This document shows positions 35,614 through 48,193 of a stretch of 64,000 bases of DNA, piece after piece. The number at the start of each line of letters is the position of its first letter. Position 1 is the stretch's first letter. The notes beneath the pieces were generated by a model that did no database searches, was not told where the DNA came from, and was given only the letters and a program-made list of their open reading frames with translations. Position numbers and translations under genes: made by a program. Source of the stretch: Rhodospirillales bacterium (lineage in GTDB: Bacteria; Pseudomonadota; Alphaproteobacteria; ATCC43930; CGMCC-115725); NCBI GenBank assembly GCA_027315365.1, contig DAHUYF010000207.1, positions 1 to 64,000 on the forward strand, given 5' to 3'.

Positions 35614-36828
35614 ATGAAGCTTCCCTATCGTTGGGTGATCGTCGGGGCGGGCGCGCTCATCACGTGCGTCGCCATTGGGGCGATGTTCTCTTTGGCGGTG
35701 TATCTGCAGCCGATGTCGGCGGCGACGGGCTGGTCGCGCGCGGGAATATCGAGCGCCATGACCCTCGATTTCCTGACCATGGGCGTTGCCGGCTTCGGCT
35801 GGGGCGCGGCAAGCGACCGCTTCGGCCCCCGCATCGTCGTGCTGATCGGCGCCGTGCTGCTCGGGCTTGGACAGGTGCTGGCGAGCCGGGCTGCGTCTCT
35901 CGCCGGATTTCAGCTTGCGTATGGCGTTCTCGTCGGCGTCGCCGCCGGCGCTTTCTTCGCGCCGATGATGGCGACGGTCACAACCTGGTTCGAGGACAAC
36001 CGCGGTCTCGCCGTCTCGCTCGTCTCTGCCGGCATGGGCGTGGCGCCGATGACGATATCGCCGTTCGCGCGCTGGCTGATCTCGACCTATGACTGGCGCT
36101 TCGCAATGACCATTATCGGCGTCGTCGCCTGGGCATTGCTCATTCCGGCGGCGCTGTTGGTGCGCCGGCCGCCGGGCGCGCCGACCGGCATCCCTCTGCC
36201 GGGTCCGATCGCCGCCGCAGTCGGAACCGACCTGTCCATCGCCCAAGCGCTCCGCTCGCCCCAGTTCATGGTTCTGGCGCTCACCTTTTTCTGCTGCTGC
36301 GCCGCGCATTCCGGGCCGATCTTTCACACCACGAGCTACGCCATCGCTTGCGGCGTTCCGCCGATGGCAGCCGTCAGCATTTACAGCGTCGAAGGCCTTT
36401 CGGGATTGGGTGGGCGACTCGTGCTCGGCATCCTGGCCGACCGGGTCGGCGTCAAGCCGGTGCTGGTCGCGGGCCTCTTGGTTCAAGCGGTTGCGATCGG
36501 AACCTATGTCTTTGTCCATCGGCTGGGCGAGTTTTACGCGCTCTCGGTGGATTTGGGGGCGGCTTACGGCGGCGTGATGCCCCTCTATGCGGTGCTGGTG
36601 CGCGGGTATTTCAGCCCACGTATCATGGGCGCGGTGATCGGCGCGGCGACCATGGCGTCGAGCATCGGCATGGCCTTCGGCCCGCTGGCGGGCGGCTGGG
36701 CGTTCGACACCTACGGCGGCTACGGCCTGCTCTATATCGGCTCGTTCGCCGTCGGCCTCGGCGCCGTGGCCATGGCGCTCGCGTTCCCGCCGCTGCCGGC
36801 GCGGCGCGAGCGGCTGAGGCCCGCATGA
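35614..36828 (+). CDS. MFS transporter, OFA/monocarboxylate type
   Basis: A 404-aa major facilitator with about twelve hydrophobic helices. The loop 2-3 motif reads WGAASDRFGPRIVVLIG and its second-half counterpart is GRLVLGILADRVGVKPVLVAG. TWFEDNRGLAVSLVSAGMGVAPM is typical of the oxalate/formate antiporter-like and monocarboxylate group. It probably takes up an organic anion. ATG 35614 has GGAGG 9 nt upstream. It has its own promoter with a palindromic operator and tandem repeats, so substrate-dependent control is likely. The DUF899 gene follows 40 bp later and may be cotranscribed. Confidence 0.9.
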   Translation: MKLPYRWVIVGAGALITCVAIGAMFSLAVYLQPMSAATGWSRAGISSAMTLDFLTMGVAGFGWGAASDRFGPRIVVLIGAVLLGLGQVLASRAASLAGFQLAYGVLVGVAAGAFFAPMMATVTTWFEDNRGLAVSLVSAGMGVAPMTISPFARWLISTYDWRFAMTIIGVVAWALLIPAALLVRRPPGAPTGIPLPGPIAAAVGTDLSIAQALRSPQFMVLALTFFCCCAAHSGPIFHTTSYAIACGVPPMAAVSIYSVEGLSGLGGRLVLGILADRVGVKPVLVAGLLVQAVAIGTYVFVHRLGEFYALSVDLGAAYGGVMPLYAVLVRGYFSPRIMGAVIGAATMASSIGMAFGPLAGGWAFDTYGGYGLLYIGSFAVGLGAVAMALAFPPLPARRERLRPA

Positions 36829-36868
36829 GCGTTTGCGATAAACCCCAACCAAGGCGGAGACCGATCCG

Positions 36869-37582
36869 ATGGACGCCAGAACCAAACCCCTGATTCCGGC
36901 CGCCGAGCTGGCGGACAACAACCCTGTCCGTTTTCCCAACGAGGGCGTCGACTATCGCGCCGCCCGCACGGCGCTCCTTGCCGAGGAGATCGAGTTGCGG
37001 CGCCACATCGAACGCGTCGCCGCCCAGCGCCGCGCGCTGCCGCCCGGCGGCGAGGTGATCGGCGACTACCGCTTCCAGGGCGAGGATGGCGCCGCCGATT
37101 TCGCCGGGCTGTTCGGCGACAAGGAAACGCTCGCCGTCTACAGCTATATGTTCGGCCCACAGCGCGAGCGCCCTTGCCCCATGTGCACGAACCTGTTGGG
37201 CGCCTGGGAGGGTAACGCCGCAGACATCGGGCAGCGCATCTCGCTCGTCGTGGTCGCCCGCTCGCCGATCGAGCGCCTGGTCGCCTGGAAGCGCGAGCGC
37301 GGCTGGAAGACCCTCCGCCTCTACCGCGATCTCAACGAGGCCTATTCCCGCGACTATTTCGGCCTCCTGCCGGACGGCTCGGAGGTCCCGGCCTTCAACG
37401 TGTTCACGCGCCGCGACGGCACCATCCGCCACTTCTGGGCCGGCGAGATGACCGGCGCCACCGCCGATCCCGGCCAGGACCCGCGCGGCGCCCCCGACCC
37501 CGCGCCCCTCTGGATGGTGCTGGACTGCACGCCGGAAGGCCGCGGCCTCGACTGGTATCCGAAACTGGACTACCACGCCTGA
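36869..37582 (+). CDS. DUF899 thioredoxin-like protein
   Basis: A 237-aa protein of the DUF899 family, distantly related to AhpC/thioredoxin folds. The N-terminal part is helical (FPNEGVDYRAARTALLAEEIELRRHIERVAAQRRALP), and the CPMCTNLLGAWEG stretch (about residues 103-115) carries the family's CxxC-like pair at the expected active-site place. A later GLDWYPKLDY end is also typical. An oxidoreductase role is inferred from the fold, as the biochemistry is not established. It follows the MFS gene by 40 bp with GGCGGAG upstream of the ATG. Confidence 0.85.
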   Translation: MDARTKPLIPAAELADNNPVRFPNEGVDYRAARTALLAEEIELRRHIERVAAQRRALPPGGEVIGDYRFQGEDGAADFAGLFGDKETLAVYSYMFGPQRERPCPMCTNLLGAWEGNAADIGQRISLVVVARSPIERLVAWKRERGWKTLRLYRDLNEAYSRDYFGLLPDGSEVPAFNVFTRRDGTIRHFWAGEMTGATADPGQDPRGAPDPAPLWMVLDCTPEGRGLDWYPKLDYHA

Positions 37583-37681
37583 CGGCGCTGGCTCGACGCC
37601 CCTGCGCCGGACGGGTTCGCCGAAACCTCAGCCGTCGCAGCCGGCCCGCCGCCGCGGGCGGCCGCGCCGCGCCCGATCGCG

Positions 37682-39106
<1,425 letters not shown>

Positions 39107-39116
39107 TTATGCCTCC

Positions 39117-41276
<2,160 letters not shown>

Positions 41277-42050
41277 ATGGCGCCCCCGGCCTATCCCAAG
41301 TCGGCGCTGGTCACCGGCGGCGGCCGGCGCATCGGCCGCACCATCGCGCAGATGCTGGGCCGCGACGGCTGGGCGGTGGCGGTGCATTACCGCGACTCGC
41401 CGGCCGAGGCCGCGGCGGTCGCACAGGCGATCGCCGCCTCGGGCGGACGCGCCGTGGCACTGGCCGCCGATCTCGCCCGCGAGGCCGAGGTCGAGACGCT
41501 GCTACCGCGCGCGACCGAGGCGCTGGGGCCGCTCGGCCTGCTGGTCAACAACGCCTCGGCGTTCGAGAACGACACCGCGCTCACCGTCACGCGCGAGAGC
41601 TGGGACCGTCACCTCGAGACCAATCTGCGCGCGCCCTTCGTGCTGATGCAGCATTTCGCCCGGGCGCTGCCGGCGGCGGCGGAGGGAGTCATCGTCAACA
41701 TCCTGGACGAACGGGTCTGGAACCTGACGCCCCATTTCGTCTCCTACACGCTGAGCAAGGCGGCGCTCTGGACCCTGACGCAGAGCCTCGCCATGGCCTT
41801 CGCACCGCGCATCCGGGTCAACGGCATCGGCCCCGGCCCGGCGCTGCCCAGCGCGCGGCAGAGCGAGGCGCAGTTCCGCCGCCAGCAGGCGATGATGCCG
41901 CTGCGGCGCGGCACCACCCCCGAGGAGATTGCCGCCGCGGTGCGTTTCATCTTGTCGGCACCGGCGATGACCGGTCAGATGATCGCGCTCGATGGCGGCC
42001 AGCACCTCGGCTGGGCGCAGCCCTCCGAACGCTCGGCGGTGGAGGAGTAA
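41277..42050 (+). CDS. SDR of pteridine-reductase type (FolM-like)
   Basis: A 257-aa short-chain reductase. Its cofactor loop is TGGGRRIGRTIA, the TGxxxRxG form typical of pteridine reductases and FolM (dihydromonapterin/dihydrofolate reductase) rather than TGxxxGxG of ordinary SDRs. LVNNASAFEND, an Asp in the Ser region (NILDERVWN), YTLSK (Tyr/Lys pair) and RVNGIGPGP complete the family pattern. It starts directly at the base after the uvrB stop and is followed by folB after 4 bp, which supports a role in folate or pterin reduction. A general SDR function cannot be excluded. Confidence 0.85.
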   Translation: MAPPAYPKSALVTGGGRRIGRTIAQMLGRDGWAVAVHYRDSPAEAAAVAQAIAASGGRAVALAADLAREAEVETLLPRATEALGPLGLLVNNASAFENDTALTVTRESWDRHLETNLRAPFVLMQHFARALPAAAEGVIVNILDERVWNLTPHFVSYTLSKAALWTLTQSLAMAFAPRIRVNGIGPGPALPSARQSEAQFRRQQAMMPLRRGTTPEEIAAAVRFILSAPAMTGQMIALDGGQHLGWAQPSERSAVEE

Positions 42051-42054
42051 GGCA

Positions 42055-42480
42055 ATGGTCATGAGCGACGGCGATCTCCGCACCGCCGCCCGCGCGCTTG
42101 CCGACGACACGGACGGCGGCCTGCGGCGCATCCTGGTGCGCGACCTCGTGCTGCATTGCGAGATCGGCGCCTTCCGGCACGAGCGCGGCGTGCGCCAGCG
42201 CGTGCGCGTCAATCTCGACTTGGCGGCGCGCGACGAGGGCGCGCCGCTCGGCGACGATCTGCGCAATGTCGTCTGCTATGATGAGATCGTCGGCGGCATC
42301 CGCCGACTCGTCGAGGCCGGACACGTGAAGCTGGTCGAGACCATGGCCGAGCGCATCGCCGAAATGTGCCTTGCCGACGCCCGCGTCCGCATCGTCCGCG
42401 TGCGGGTGGAGAAGCTCGACCTCTATCCCGATATCGATAGCGTCGGGATCGAGATAGAGCGCATTAACCCTCTCCCCTAA
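42055..42480 (+). CDS. folB: Dihydroneopterin aldolase-family protein FolB
   Basis: A 141-aa protein of the tunnelling-fold FolB family, which converts dihydroneopterin to hydroxymethyl-dihydropterin in folate synthesis. It has a short N-terminal extension (about 25 aa). VRDLVLHCEIGAFRHERGVRQRVRVNLDL and VCYDEIVGGIRRLVEAGHVKLVETMAERIAE follow, including the conserved Tyr/Glu pair, and the end is EKLDLYPDIDSVGIEIER. ATG 42055 is 9 nt after GGAGG (42041-42045); ATG 42061 is an alternative. It forms a likely operon uvrB-SDR-folB. Confidence 0.9.
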   Translation: MVMSDGDLRTAARALADDTDGGLRRILVRDLVLHCEIGAFRHERGVRQRVRVNLDLAARDEGAPLGDDLRNVVCYDEIVGGIRRLVEAGHVKLVETMAERIAEMCLADARVRIVRVRVEKLDLYPDIDSVGIEIERINPLP

Positions 42481-42853
42481 GTGCCTTAACCAAAGGGGAT
42501 TTGCTGCCTGGAGCGGGCGCTTTGGCGAGTTGTTCACAGGGCTTCGCGCGGGCTTCGGTGATCCCCGATATGAAGGCGCGATTACAGTTTGTTACATGTG
42601 ATTTACACTTGACACACAAAAAAAGTAACGATATCAAATAGATAAATAAATTGCCTATTTTTGAGGCAAACAGCTGAAACCTCAGGTTTGGCGCGCATAC
42701 CACCCATGCGCTACCGGGTTTTCGACAGTTTTGTCCACAGGCGCCGTGGATATCCTTTCGCTGGCCTGGTCACCCTGTCCTTTGGAGGGGGACGGGCCGT
42801 ACCCGGCTGGTTTGCGTTGACCGCAAGCGACGCGCGCGCCAAGTGAGAAGGCA
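42481..42853. other. AT-rich intergenic region with DnaA-box-like sequences before uvrC
   Basis: A 373-bp gene-free gap whose middle (about 42580-42670) is strikingly AT-rich for this genome. It contains a consensus promoter (42609-42637), the inverted repeats TTGCCT-ATTTTTG-AGGCAA (42651-42669) and AAACCT-C-AGGTTT (42677-42689), and DnaA-box-like sequences TTGTTCACA (42530-42538) and TTGTCCACA (42731-42739), each one base from TTATNCACA. A weaker inverted box lies at 42745-42753. It is either the regulated leader of uvrC or an origin-like locus. A possible short frame at 42661-42846 has no ribosome-binding site and was not called. Confidence 0.5.
42609..42637 (+). promoter_or_regulatory. Consensus promoter upstream of uvrC
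   Basis: TTGACA (42609-42614), a 17-bp spacer and TATCAA (42632-42637) lie in the AT-rich tract. The boxes and spacing are the same as in the MFS promoter at 35503-35531. Transcription would start near 42644, giving uvrC a leader of about 210 nt that contains two inverted repeats. Confidence 0.6.
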
Positions 42854-44836
42854 ATGACCGAGCCGAGCGACGGTGCTTTGGAGCCGAACCCGTCCGCCCC
42901 CGCGGGCGGCGGGCTGGCGCGCGGCATCGAGGCGATCCGCGCGGTGCTGCGCACCATGCCGGCCGGGCCGGGCGTCTACCGCATGCTCGATGCCAAGGGC
43001 GAGGCGCTTTACGTCGGCAAGGCGCGCAGCCTCAAGGCGCGCGTCGCCAACTACACCCATCCTGCCACCCTGTCCAACCGGCTGCGCCGCATGGTGGCCG
43101 AGACGCGGACGATGGAGGTGGTGGTCACGCATACCGAGGTCGAGGCGCTGCTGCTCGAGAACAACCTGATCAAGCGGCTGCTGCCGCGCTACAACGTGCT
43201 GCTGCGGGACGACAAGTCCTTTCCCTACATCCAGCTTACCGGCGACCACGATTTCCCGCAGATCGTGAAGCATCGCGGCGCACGCAGCGCGCCCGGCGAC
43301 TATTTCGGCCCCTTCGCCTCGGCCGGGGCGGTAGCGCGCACCATCATCGCGCTGCAGCGCGCCTTCCTGCTGCGCTCGTGCAGCGACAGCGTCTTCGCCA
43401 GCCGCACCCGCCCCTGCCTGCTCTACCAGATCAAGCGCTGCAGCGCGCCCTGCGTCGGCCGCGTCGACAAGCCGGGATACGACCGGCTGGTCAACGAGGC
43501 GCGCGGCTTCCTCTCCGGTCGCAGCAAGGAGGTGCAGGAACGGCTGGCGCTCGGCATGCAGGAGGCCGCCGACCGGCTCGATTTCGAGACCGCCGCGCTC
43601 ATTCGCGACCGCATTCGCGCCCTCACCCAGATCCAAGGCCGGCAGGACATCTCGATCGACGGCATCGAGGATGCCGACGTCGTCGCCGCGCATCAGGCCG
43701 GCGGCCATACCTGCGTCCAGGTATTCTTCTTCCGCGCCGGCCAGAACTGGGGCAACCGCGCCTATTTTCCCAGCCATGACCGGCAGATGCCGGTCGAGGA
43801 GGTGCTCGGAGCCTTTCTCGGCCAGTTCTACGACAACAAGCCGCCGCCGCATCTCGTCCTGCTGAGCCATGCGCCAGTCGACGCGGCCCTCCTCGAAGAA
43901 GCGCTGTCGAGCCGCGTCGGCCGCAGGGTCGAACTGGCGGTGCCCCAGCGCGGCGACAAGCGCAAGCTGCTCGACCACGCGCTGCTCAATGCCCGCGAGG
44001 CGCTGGGGCGGCGGCTGTCGGAGAGCGCCACCCAGCAGAAGCTGCTGGAAGGCGTCGCCCAGGCTTTCGGCCTCGACGCGCCGCCGCAGCGCATCGAGGT
44101 CTATGACAACAGCCACATCCAGGGCAGCCACGCGGTGGGCGCGATGATCGTCGCCGGGCCGGACGGCTTCATGAAGAGCGCCTATCGCAAATTCACCATC
44201 CGCGGCGAGGGCGGCGACGGCGCCGAGCCGCCGGCCGGCGACGGGCTCGCCGCCGCGATCGAGGCCTCGGCCGAGCCGGAAACCGAACGGCCGGCGCCGG
44301 GCGACGACTACGCCATGATGCGCGAGATGCTGCGGCGCCGCTTCGCCCGCGCCCTCAAGGAGGATCCGACGCGCGAGCGCGGCACCTGGCCCGATCTGCT
44401 GCTGATCGACGGCGGTGCGGGCCAGCTCTCCGTCGCACGCCAGGTGCTGGCCGATCTCGGCATCGACGACATCCCGCTCTGCGCCATCGCCAAGGGGCCG
44501 GACCGCAATGCCGGGCGGGAGCGCTTCTTCCGCCCCGGCCGCGAGCCCTTCGGCCTCGAGCCCAGGGACCCCGTGCTCTACTACTTGCAGCGCCTGCGCG
44601 ACGAGGCGCATCGCTTCGCCATCGGCACCCACCGGGCGCGCCGCGCCAAGGCCATCGGCAGCTCGCCGCTCGACGACATCCCCGGCATCGGCGCGCGGCG
44701 CAAGAAGGCACTTCTGCACCACTTCGGCTCGGCCCGCGGCGTCTCGCGCGCCGGCCTCGCCGATCTCGAGCGGGTGGCGGGCATCAGCAAGGCGGTGGCG
44801 CAGAAGATTTATGACCATTTCCACGCCGAACCCTAA
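42854..44836 (+). CDS. uvrC: Excinuclease ABC subunit C UvrC
   Basis: Makes both incisions in nucleotide excision repair with UvrB. The 660-aa protein has an N-terminal GIY-YIG nuclease domain ([25 protein letters not shown]), the Cys-rich [17 protein letters not shown], a UVR motif ([24 protein letters not shown]), an RNase H-like C-terminal nuclease ([48 protein letters not shown]) and terminal helix-hairpin-helix motifs ([15 protein letters not shown]). An acidic, low-complexity insert near 455-480 is common in this class. It heads the run uvrC-pgsA-mobB-moeA-SDR with a long leader. Confidence 0.98.
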   Translation: MTEPSDGALEPNPSAPAGGGLARGIEAIRAVLRTMPAGPGVYRMLDAKGEALYVGKARSLKARVANYTHPATLSNRLRRMVAETRTMEVVVTHTEVEALLLENNLIKRLLPRYNVLLRDDKSFPYIQLTGDHDFPQIVKHRGARSAPGDYFGPFASAGAVARTIIALQRAFLLRSCSDSVFASRTRPCLLYQIKRCSAPCVGRVDKPGYDRLVNEARGFLSGRSKEVQERLALGMQEAADRLDFETAALIRDRIRALTQIQGRQDISIDGIEDADVVAAHQAGGHTCVQVFFFRAGQNWGNRAYFPSHDRQMPVEEVLGAFLGQFYDNKPPPHLVLLSHAPVDAALLEEALSSRVGRRVELAVPQRGDKRKLLDHALLNAREALGRRLSESATQQKLLEGVAQAFGLDAPPQRIEVYDNSHIQGSHAVGAMIVAGPDGFMKSAYRKFTIRGEGGDGAEPPAGDGLAAAIEASAEPETERPAPGDDYAMMREMLRRRFARALKEDPTRERGTWPDLLLIDGGAGQLSVARQVLADLGIDDIPLCAIAKGPDRNAGRERFFRPGREPFGLEPRDPVLYYLQRLRDEAHRFAIGTHRARRAKAIGSSPLDDIPGIGARRKKALLHHFGSARGVSRAGLADLERVAGISKAVAQKIYDHFHAEP

Positions 44837-44890
44837 ACGCGCTAGACTGGCGGCGATGTCCCGCGCCCCCCTGGCGGGACCGGATGAGCC

Positions 44891-45487
44891 ATGCTGACCA
44901 CCCTTCCGAATCTGCTGACGCTGTCGCGGATCGCCGCAATCCCCTTGGTGATCGTGACCTTTTACCTGCCGCCGCCCTACGGTCCCTGGATCGGCTGCGG
45001 CCTGTTCGCGCTTGCCGGCTTCACCGACTGGCTCGACGGGCGGCTGGCACGCCTGTGGAAGCAGCAATCGGAGCTCGGTCGCTTCCTCGATCCGATCGCC
45101 GACAAGCTGCTGGTGGCCGCGATCCTGTTCATGCTGGCGGCGCTGCAGCGCGTGTCGGAGCCGACCATCTTCCCGGCCCTGGTGATCCTCGGCCGCGAGA
45201 TCATGGTCTCGGGTCTGCGCGAGCATCTGGCGGTGCTCAAGGTGCGCGTCCCCTCCTCGCGCCTCGCCAAGTGGAAGACCGGGCTGCAGATGGGCGCGAT
45301 CGGCGTGCTGCTGGTGGGCGATTCCGGCCCGACCTACCTGCCGGTGACCTGGGTCGGCGAGCTGATGCTGTGGGCGGCGGCGGTGCTCACGCTGATCACC
45401 GGCTATGACTATCTGCGCGCCGGCCTCGTCCACATGACCGACGCGCCGCCGCCGGTCGAGGCGGCGAAGCCGAGCAGCGTCCGGTGA
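44891..45487 (+). CDS. pgsA: CDP-diacylglycerol-glycerol-3-phosphate 3-phosphatidyltransferase PgsA
   Basis: Inner-membrane enzyme of phosphatidylglycerol synthesis. The 198-aa protein has several membrane helices and the complete CDP-alcohol phosphotransferase motif: D49-G50-x2-A53-R54-x8-G63-x3-D67-x3-D71. LPNLLTLSRIAAIPLV at the start is typical of PgsA. It follows uvrC by 54 bp, the usual alphaproteobacterial order. The stop overlaps the GTG start of mobB (GTGA), so translation is coupled. Confidence 0.96.
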   Translation: MLTTLPNLLTLSRIAAIPLVIVTFYLPPPYGPWIGCGLFALAGFTDWLDGRLARLWKQQSELGRFLDPIADKLLVAAILFMLAALQRVSEPTIFPALVILGREIMVSGLREHLAVLKVRVPSSRLAKWKTGLQMGAIGVLLVGDSGPTYLPVTWVGELMLWAAAVLTLITGYDYLRAGLVHMTDAPPPVEAAKPSSVR

Positions 45488-46005
45488 CGGCGGCCAAACC
45501 GCTGCGCGTCTTCGGCCTCGCCGGCTGGAGCGGCAGCGGCAAGACCACCCTGCTTGCGCGTCTCCTCCCCGAGCTCATCGCCCGCGGGCTCGCCGTCTCG
45601 ACGGTGAAGCACGCGCATCACAGCTTCGACATCGACCAGCCCGGCAAGGACAGCTGGCGCCATCGCGAGGCGGGGGCGAGCGAGGTGATGATCGCCTCGG
45701 CGCGGCGCTGGGCGCTCATTCACGAGCATCGCGACGCGGCAGAGCCGGCGCTCGACGCGCTCATCCGGCGGATGGCGCCGGTCGACCTGCTGCTGGTCGA
45801 AGGCTTCAAGCGCGACGCCCACGATAAGCTCGAGGTGCATCGCCCGGCGCTGGGCAAGCCGCTGCTCTGCCGCGAGGATCCGCATATCGTCGCGGTCGCC
45901 AGCGACGCGCCGCTGGCCGGGCTCGCCGTGCCGCTCCTGCCGCTCGACGACGCCGCGGCGATCGCGCGCTTCATCGTCGCTCATTGCCGCCTCGGGGCGG
46001 CATGA
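45484..46005 (+). CDS. mobB: Molybdopterin-guanine dinucleotide biosynthesis protein MobB
   Basis: A 173-aa GTP-binding adaptor assisting molybdenum-cofactor guanylylation or insertion. Walker A is GLAGWSGSGKTTLLARLLP, followed by VSTVKHAHHSFDIDQPGKDSWRHREAGA and the characteristic DLLLVEGFKRDAHDKLEVHR. It starts at GTG 45484, overlapping pgsA by 4 bp, and moeA follows after one base. MobA is not in the window. The cluster supplies molybdenum cofactor for enzymes such as MsrP. Confidence 0.95.
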   Translation: MTAAKPLRVFGLAGWSGSGKTTLLARLLPELIARGLAVSTVKHAHHSFDIDQPGKDSWRHREAGASEVMIASARRWALIHEHRDAAEPALDALIRRMAPVDLLLVEGFKRDAHDKLEVHRPALGKPLLCREDPHIVAVASDAPLAGLAVPLLPLDDAAAIARFIVAHCRLGAA

Positions 46006-46006
46006 C

Positions 46007-47263
46007 ATGGCGCAGCTGAGCGACGATTGCTTCGCTTTCGGCGGCGAGCTGCTGTCGATGGCGGCGGCGCTGGAGCTGCTCGAGGCGCGCGCCGCGCCGG
46101 TGGTCGCAACCGAGCGCGTGCCGCTGGCCGCCGCGCATGGCCGCATTCTCGCCGAGCCGGTGACGGCGACGCAGGACGTGCCGCCGCACGACAATTCCGC
46201 GGTCGACGGCTACGCGGTGTTCTTCGACGATCTCGTCCCCGGCGCGCCGACCGTGCTGCCGGTGACCGGCCGCGCCGCCGCCGGCCATCCGCTGCCCGGC
46301 CCGGCCCGGCGCGGCGCGGCGGTGCGCATCTTCACCGGCGCACCGATGCCGGCCGGGCCCGATACCGTGCTGATGCAGGAGGATTGCAGCGAAACCGACG
46401 GCACGGTGCGCATCCCGCCCGGCATCGCCCGCGGCGCCAACCGCCGCCGTGCCGGCGAGGACGTGAAGGCGGGTGCCACCGTGCTGGCCGCCGGGCTGCG
46501 GCTGCGCGCGCAGGCGCTCGGCCTTGCCGCCGCGCTCGGCGTCGCCGATCTCGCGGTCTATCGCCGGCTGCGCGTCGCCCTCTTCTCCACCGGCGACGAA
46601 CTGCGCGATCCCGGCGACGCGCTGCCGCCGGGCGCGATCTACGACGCCAACCGCTGCATGCTGCGCGCGCTGCTCGAAGGCCTCGGCGCCCACGTCACCG
46701 ATCTCGGCATCCTGGCGGACGAGCGCGCCGGCATCCGCGCGGCGCTCGCCGCCGCCGCGCGCGAGCACGAGCTGATCGTTACCTCGGGTGGCATGTCGAG
46801 CGGCGAGGAGGACCACGTCAAGGCCGCGGTCGAGGCGCAGGGCCGGCTGCATTTCTGGCGCCTCGCCATCAAGCCGGGCCGCCCGGTCGCCCTCGGCCAG
46901 GTCGGGCGCGTTCCCTTCCTCGGCCTGCCCGGCAATCCCGGCGCCGTGCTGGTCACCTTCCTCATGCTGGCGCGGCCGCTGGTGCTGCGGCTCGCCGGTG
47001 CGCATCCCGCCGCGCCGCGCCGCTTCCGCGTCAACGCCGGCTTCGCCTACGACAAGCGCGCGAACCGCTGCGAATATGTGCGGGTGCGGCTCGAGCACGG
47101 CACGGAGGGCGGCTGGGTGGCGCGCAAATTCCCGCGCGACGGCACCGGCATTCTCTCTTCGCTGGTGGAATCCGAGGGCCTCGCCGAGATCGGCGAGGGC
47201 ATCGTCCGCATCGAGCCCGGCATGAGCATCGACTTCATCCCGTTCGGTGAGGTACTGGAATGA
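46007..47263 (+). CDS. moeA: Molybdopterin molybdotransferase MoeA
   Basis: Inserts molybdate into adenylylated molybdopterin. The 418-aa protein shows the MoeA order: DVPPHDNSAVDGYAV, VRIFTGAPMPAGPDTVLMQED, RRAGEDVKAG, STGDEL, IYDANRCMLRALLEGLGA, TSGGMSSGEEDHVKAA, KPGRPVALGQVGRVPFLGLPGNPGAV and a C-terminal beta domain. It lies one base after mobB and overlaps the following SDR start (ATGA). The separate mobB, moeA, moaD and moaE genes in one run show a near-complete late branch of cofactor synthesis; moaA, moaC and moaB are elsewhere. Confidence 0.97.
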   Translation: MAQLSDDCFAFGGELLSMAAALELLEARAAPVVATERVPLAAAHGRILAEPVTATQDVPPHDNSAVDGYAVFFDDLVPGAPTVLPVTGRAAAGHPLPGPARRGAAVRIFTGAPMPAGPDTVLMQEDCSETDGTVRIPPGIARGANRRRAGEDVKAGATVLAAGLRLRAQALGLAAALGVADLAVYRRLRVALFSTGDELRDPGDALPPGAIYDANRCMLRALLEGLGAHVTDLGILADERAGIRAALAAAAREHELIVTSGGMSSGEEDHVKAAVEAQGRLHFWRLAIKPGRPVALGQVGRVPFLGLPGNPGAVLVTFLMLARPLVLRLAGAHPAAPRRFRVNAGFAYDKRANRCEYVRVRLEHGTEGGWVARKFPRDGTGILSSLVESEGLAEIGEGIVRIEPGMSIDFIPFGEVLE

Positions 47264-48042
47264 CCGACGGCCTCGATCTCGCCGATCCCCTCGCCGCCTT
47301 CCGCCTCGACGGCGAGGTGGCGGTGGTCACCGGCGCCGCCAGCGGCATCGGTGCCGCCATCGCCAGCGGCCTCGCCCGGGCCGGCGCGCGCGTGGCGCTG
47401 GTCGACCGCGATCTCGTCGGCGCCGAGGCCGGCGCCCGCGCGCTCGGCGACAGCGCACGCGCCTGGGCGCTGGACGTCGCCGAGGCCGCAGAGGTCGAGC
47501 GCGTCTTTGCCGAGATCGCCGCCGCGTGGGGACGCATCGACATGCTGGTCAACGGCGCCGGCATCGCCGTCCGCAAGCCGGCACTCGATCTGGCGGTCGT
47601 GGATTGGGAGCGGGTGATGGCGGTCAACGTCACCGGCTCCTTCCTCTGCGCCCGCGCCGCGGCGCGGCACATGCTGGCGGGGCGCGGCGGCCGCATCGTC
47701 AACCTAGCGTCGATCATGGGCTTTTCCGGCGGCATCTATCCCAACGCCGCCTATCAGACATCGAAGGGCGCGGTGGTCAACCTGACCCGCGCGCTGGCCA
47801 TCGAATGGGCGCGCCAGGGCATCCGGGTCAATGCGGTGGCGCCGGGCTATGTCCGCACGCCGCTCACCGCCGCGCTGCTGCAACAACCGGAGGCGGTGGC
47901 GGAGATCGAGCGGCGGACGCCGATGGGCCGCATCGGCGAGCCCGCCGACATCGTCGGCGCCGTGCTCTACTTAGCGGGCCGCGCCTCGGCGCTGGTCACC
48001 GGCCACACGCTGCCGGTCGATGGCGGGTTCCTGGCGCAGTAG
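47260..48042 (+). CDS. Short-chain dehydrogenase/reductase
   Basis: A 260-aa classical SDR: TGAASGIGAAIASGLARAGA (cofactor), NGAGI, NLASIMGFSG (Ser), YQTSK (Tyr/Lys), IRVNAVAPGYVRTPL and the final GHTLPVDGGF. Its start overlaps the moeA stop by 4 bp, so it is translated with the cofactor genes, yet no SDR is known in molybdopterin synthesis. It is probably a separate metabolic enzyme carried in the operon. Substrate unknown; a sugar or polyol is typical of this subgroup. Confidence 0.92.
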   Translation: MTDGLDLADPLAAFRLDGEVAVVTGAASGIGAAIASGLARAGARVALVDRDLVGAEAGARALGDSARAWALDVAEAAEVERVFAEIAAAWGRIDMLVNGAGIAVRKPALDLAVVDWERVMAVNVTGSFLCARAAARHMLAGRGGRIVNLASIMGFSGGIYPNAAYQTSKGAVVNLTRALAIEWARQGIRVNAVAPGYVRTPLTAALLQQPEAVAEIERRTPMGRIGEPADIVGAVLYLAGRASALVTGHTLPVDGGFLAQ

Positions 48043-48193
48043 CGGGCATGCGCAGCAAAGAACGGACCTTTACGACGATCTCATGCTATAGCGGCGTCCT
48101 GGGTACCCGCTTGCGCGGGATGGTGGCTTGCAATTGTTTTCGTGCCGCCCGTCAACAGTTGAAATCAGCGCCCCGGAGCCATAGGTCTGGACC

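Noticed and set aside
42661-42846. A 61-codon frame in the uvrC leader
   Set aside because: It has no ribosome-binding site, begins inside an inverted repeat and has unremarkable composition.
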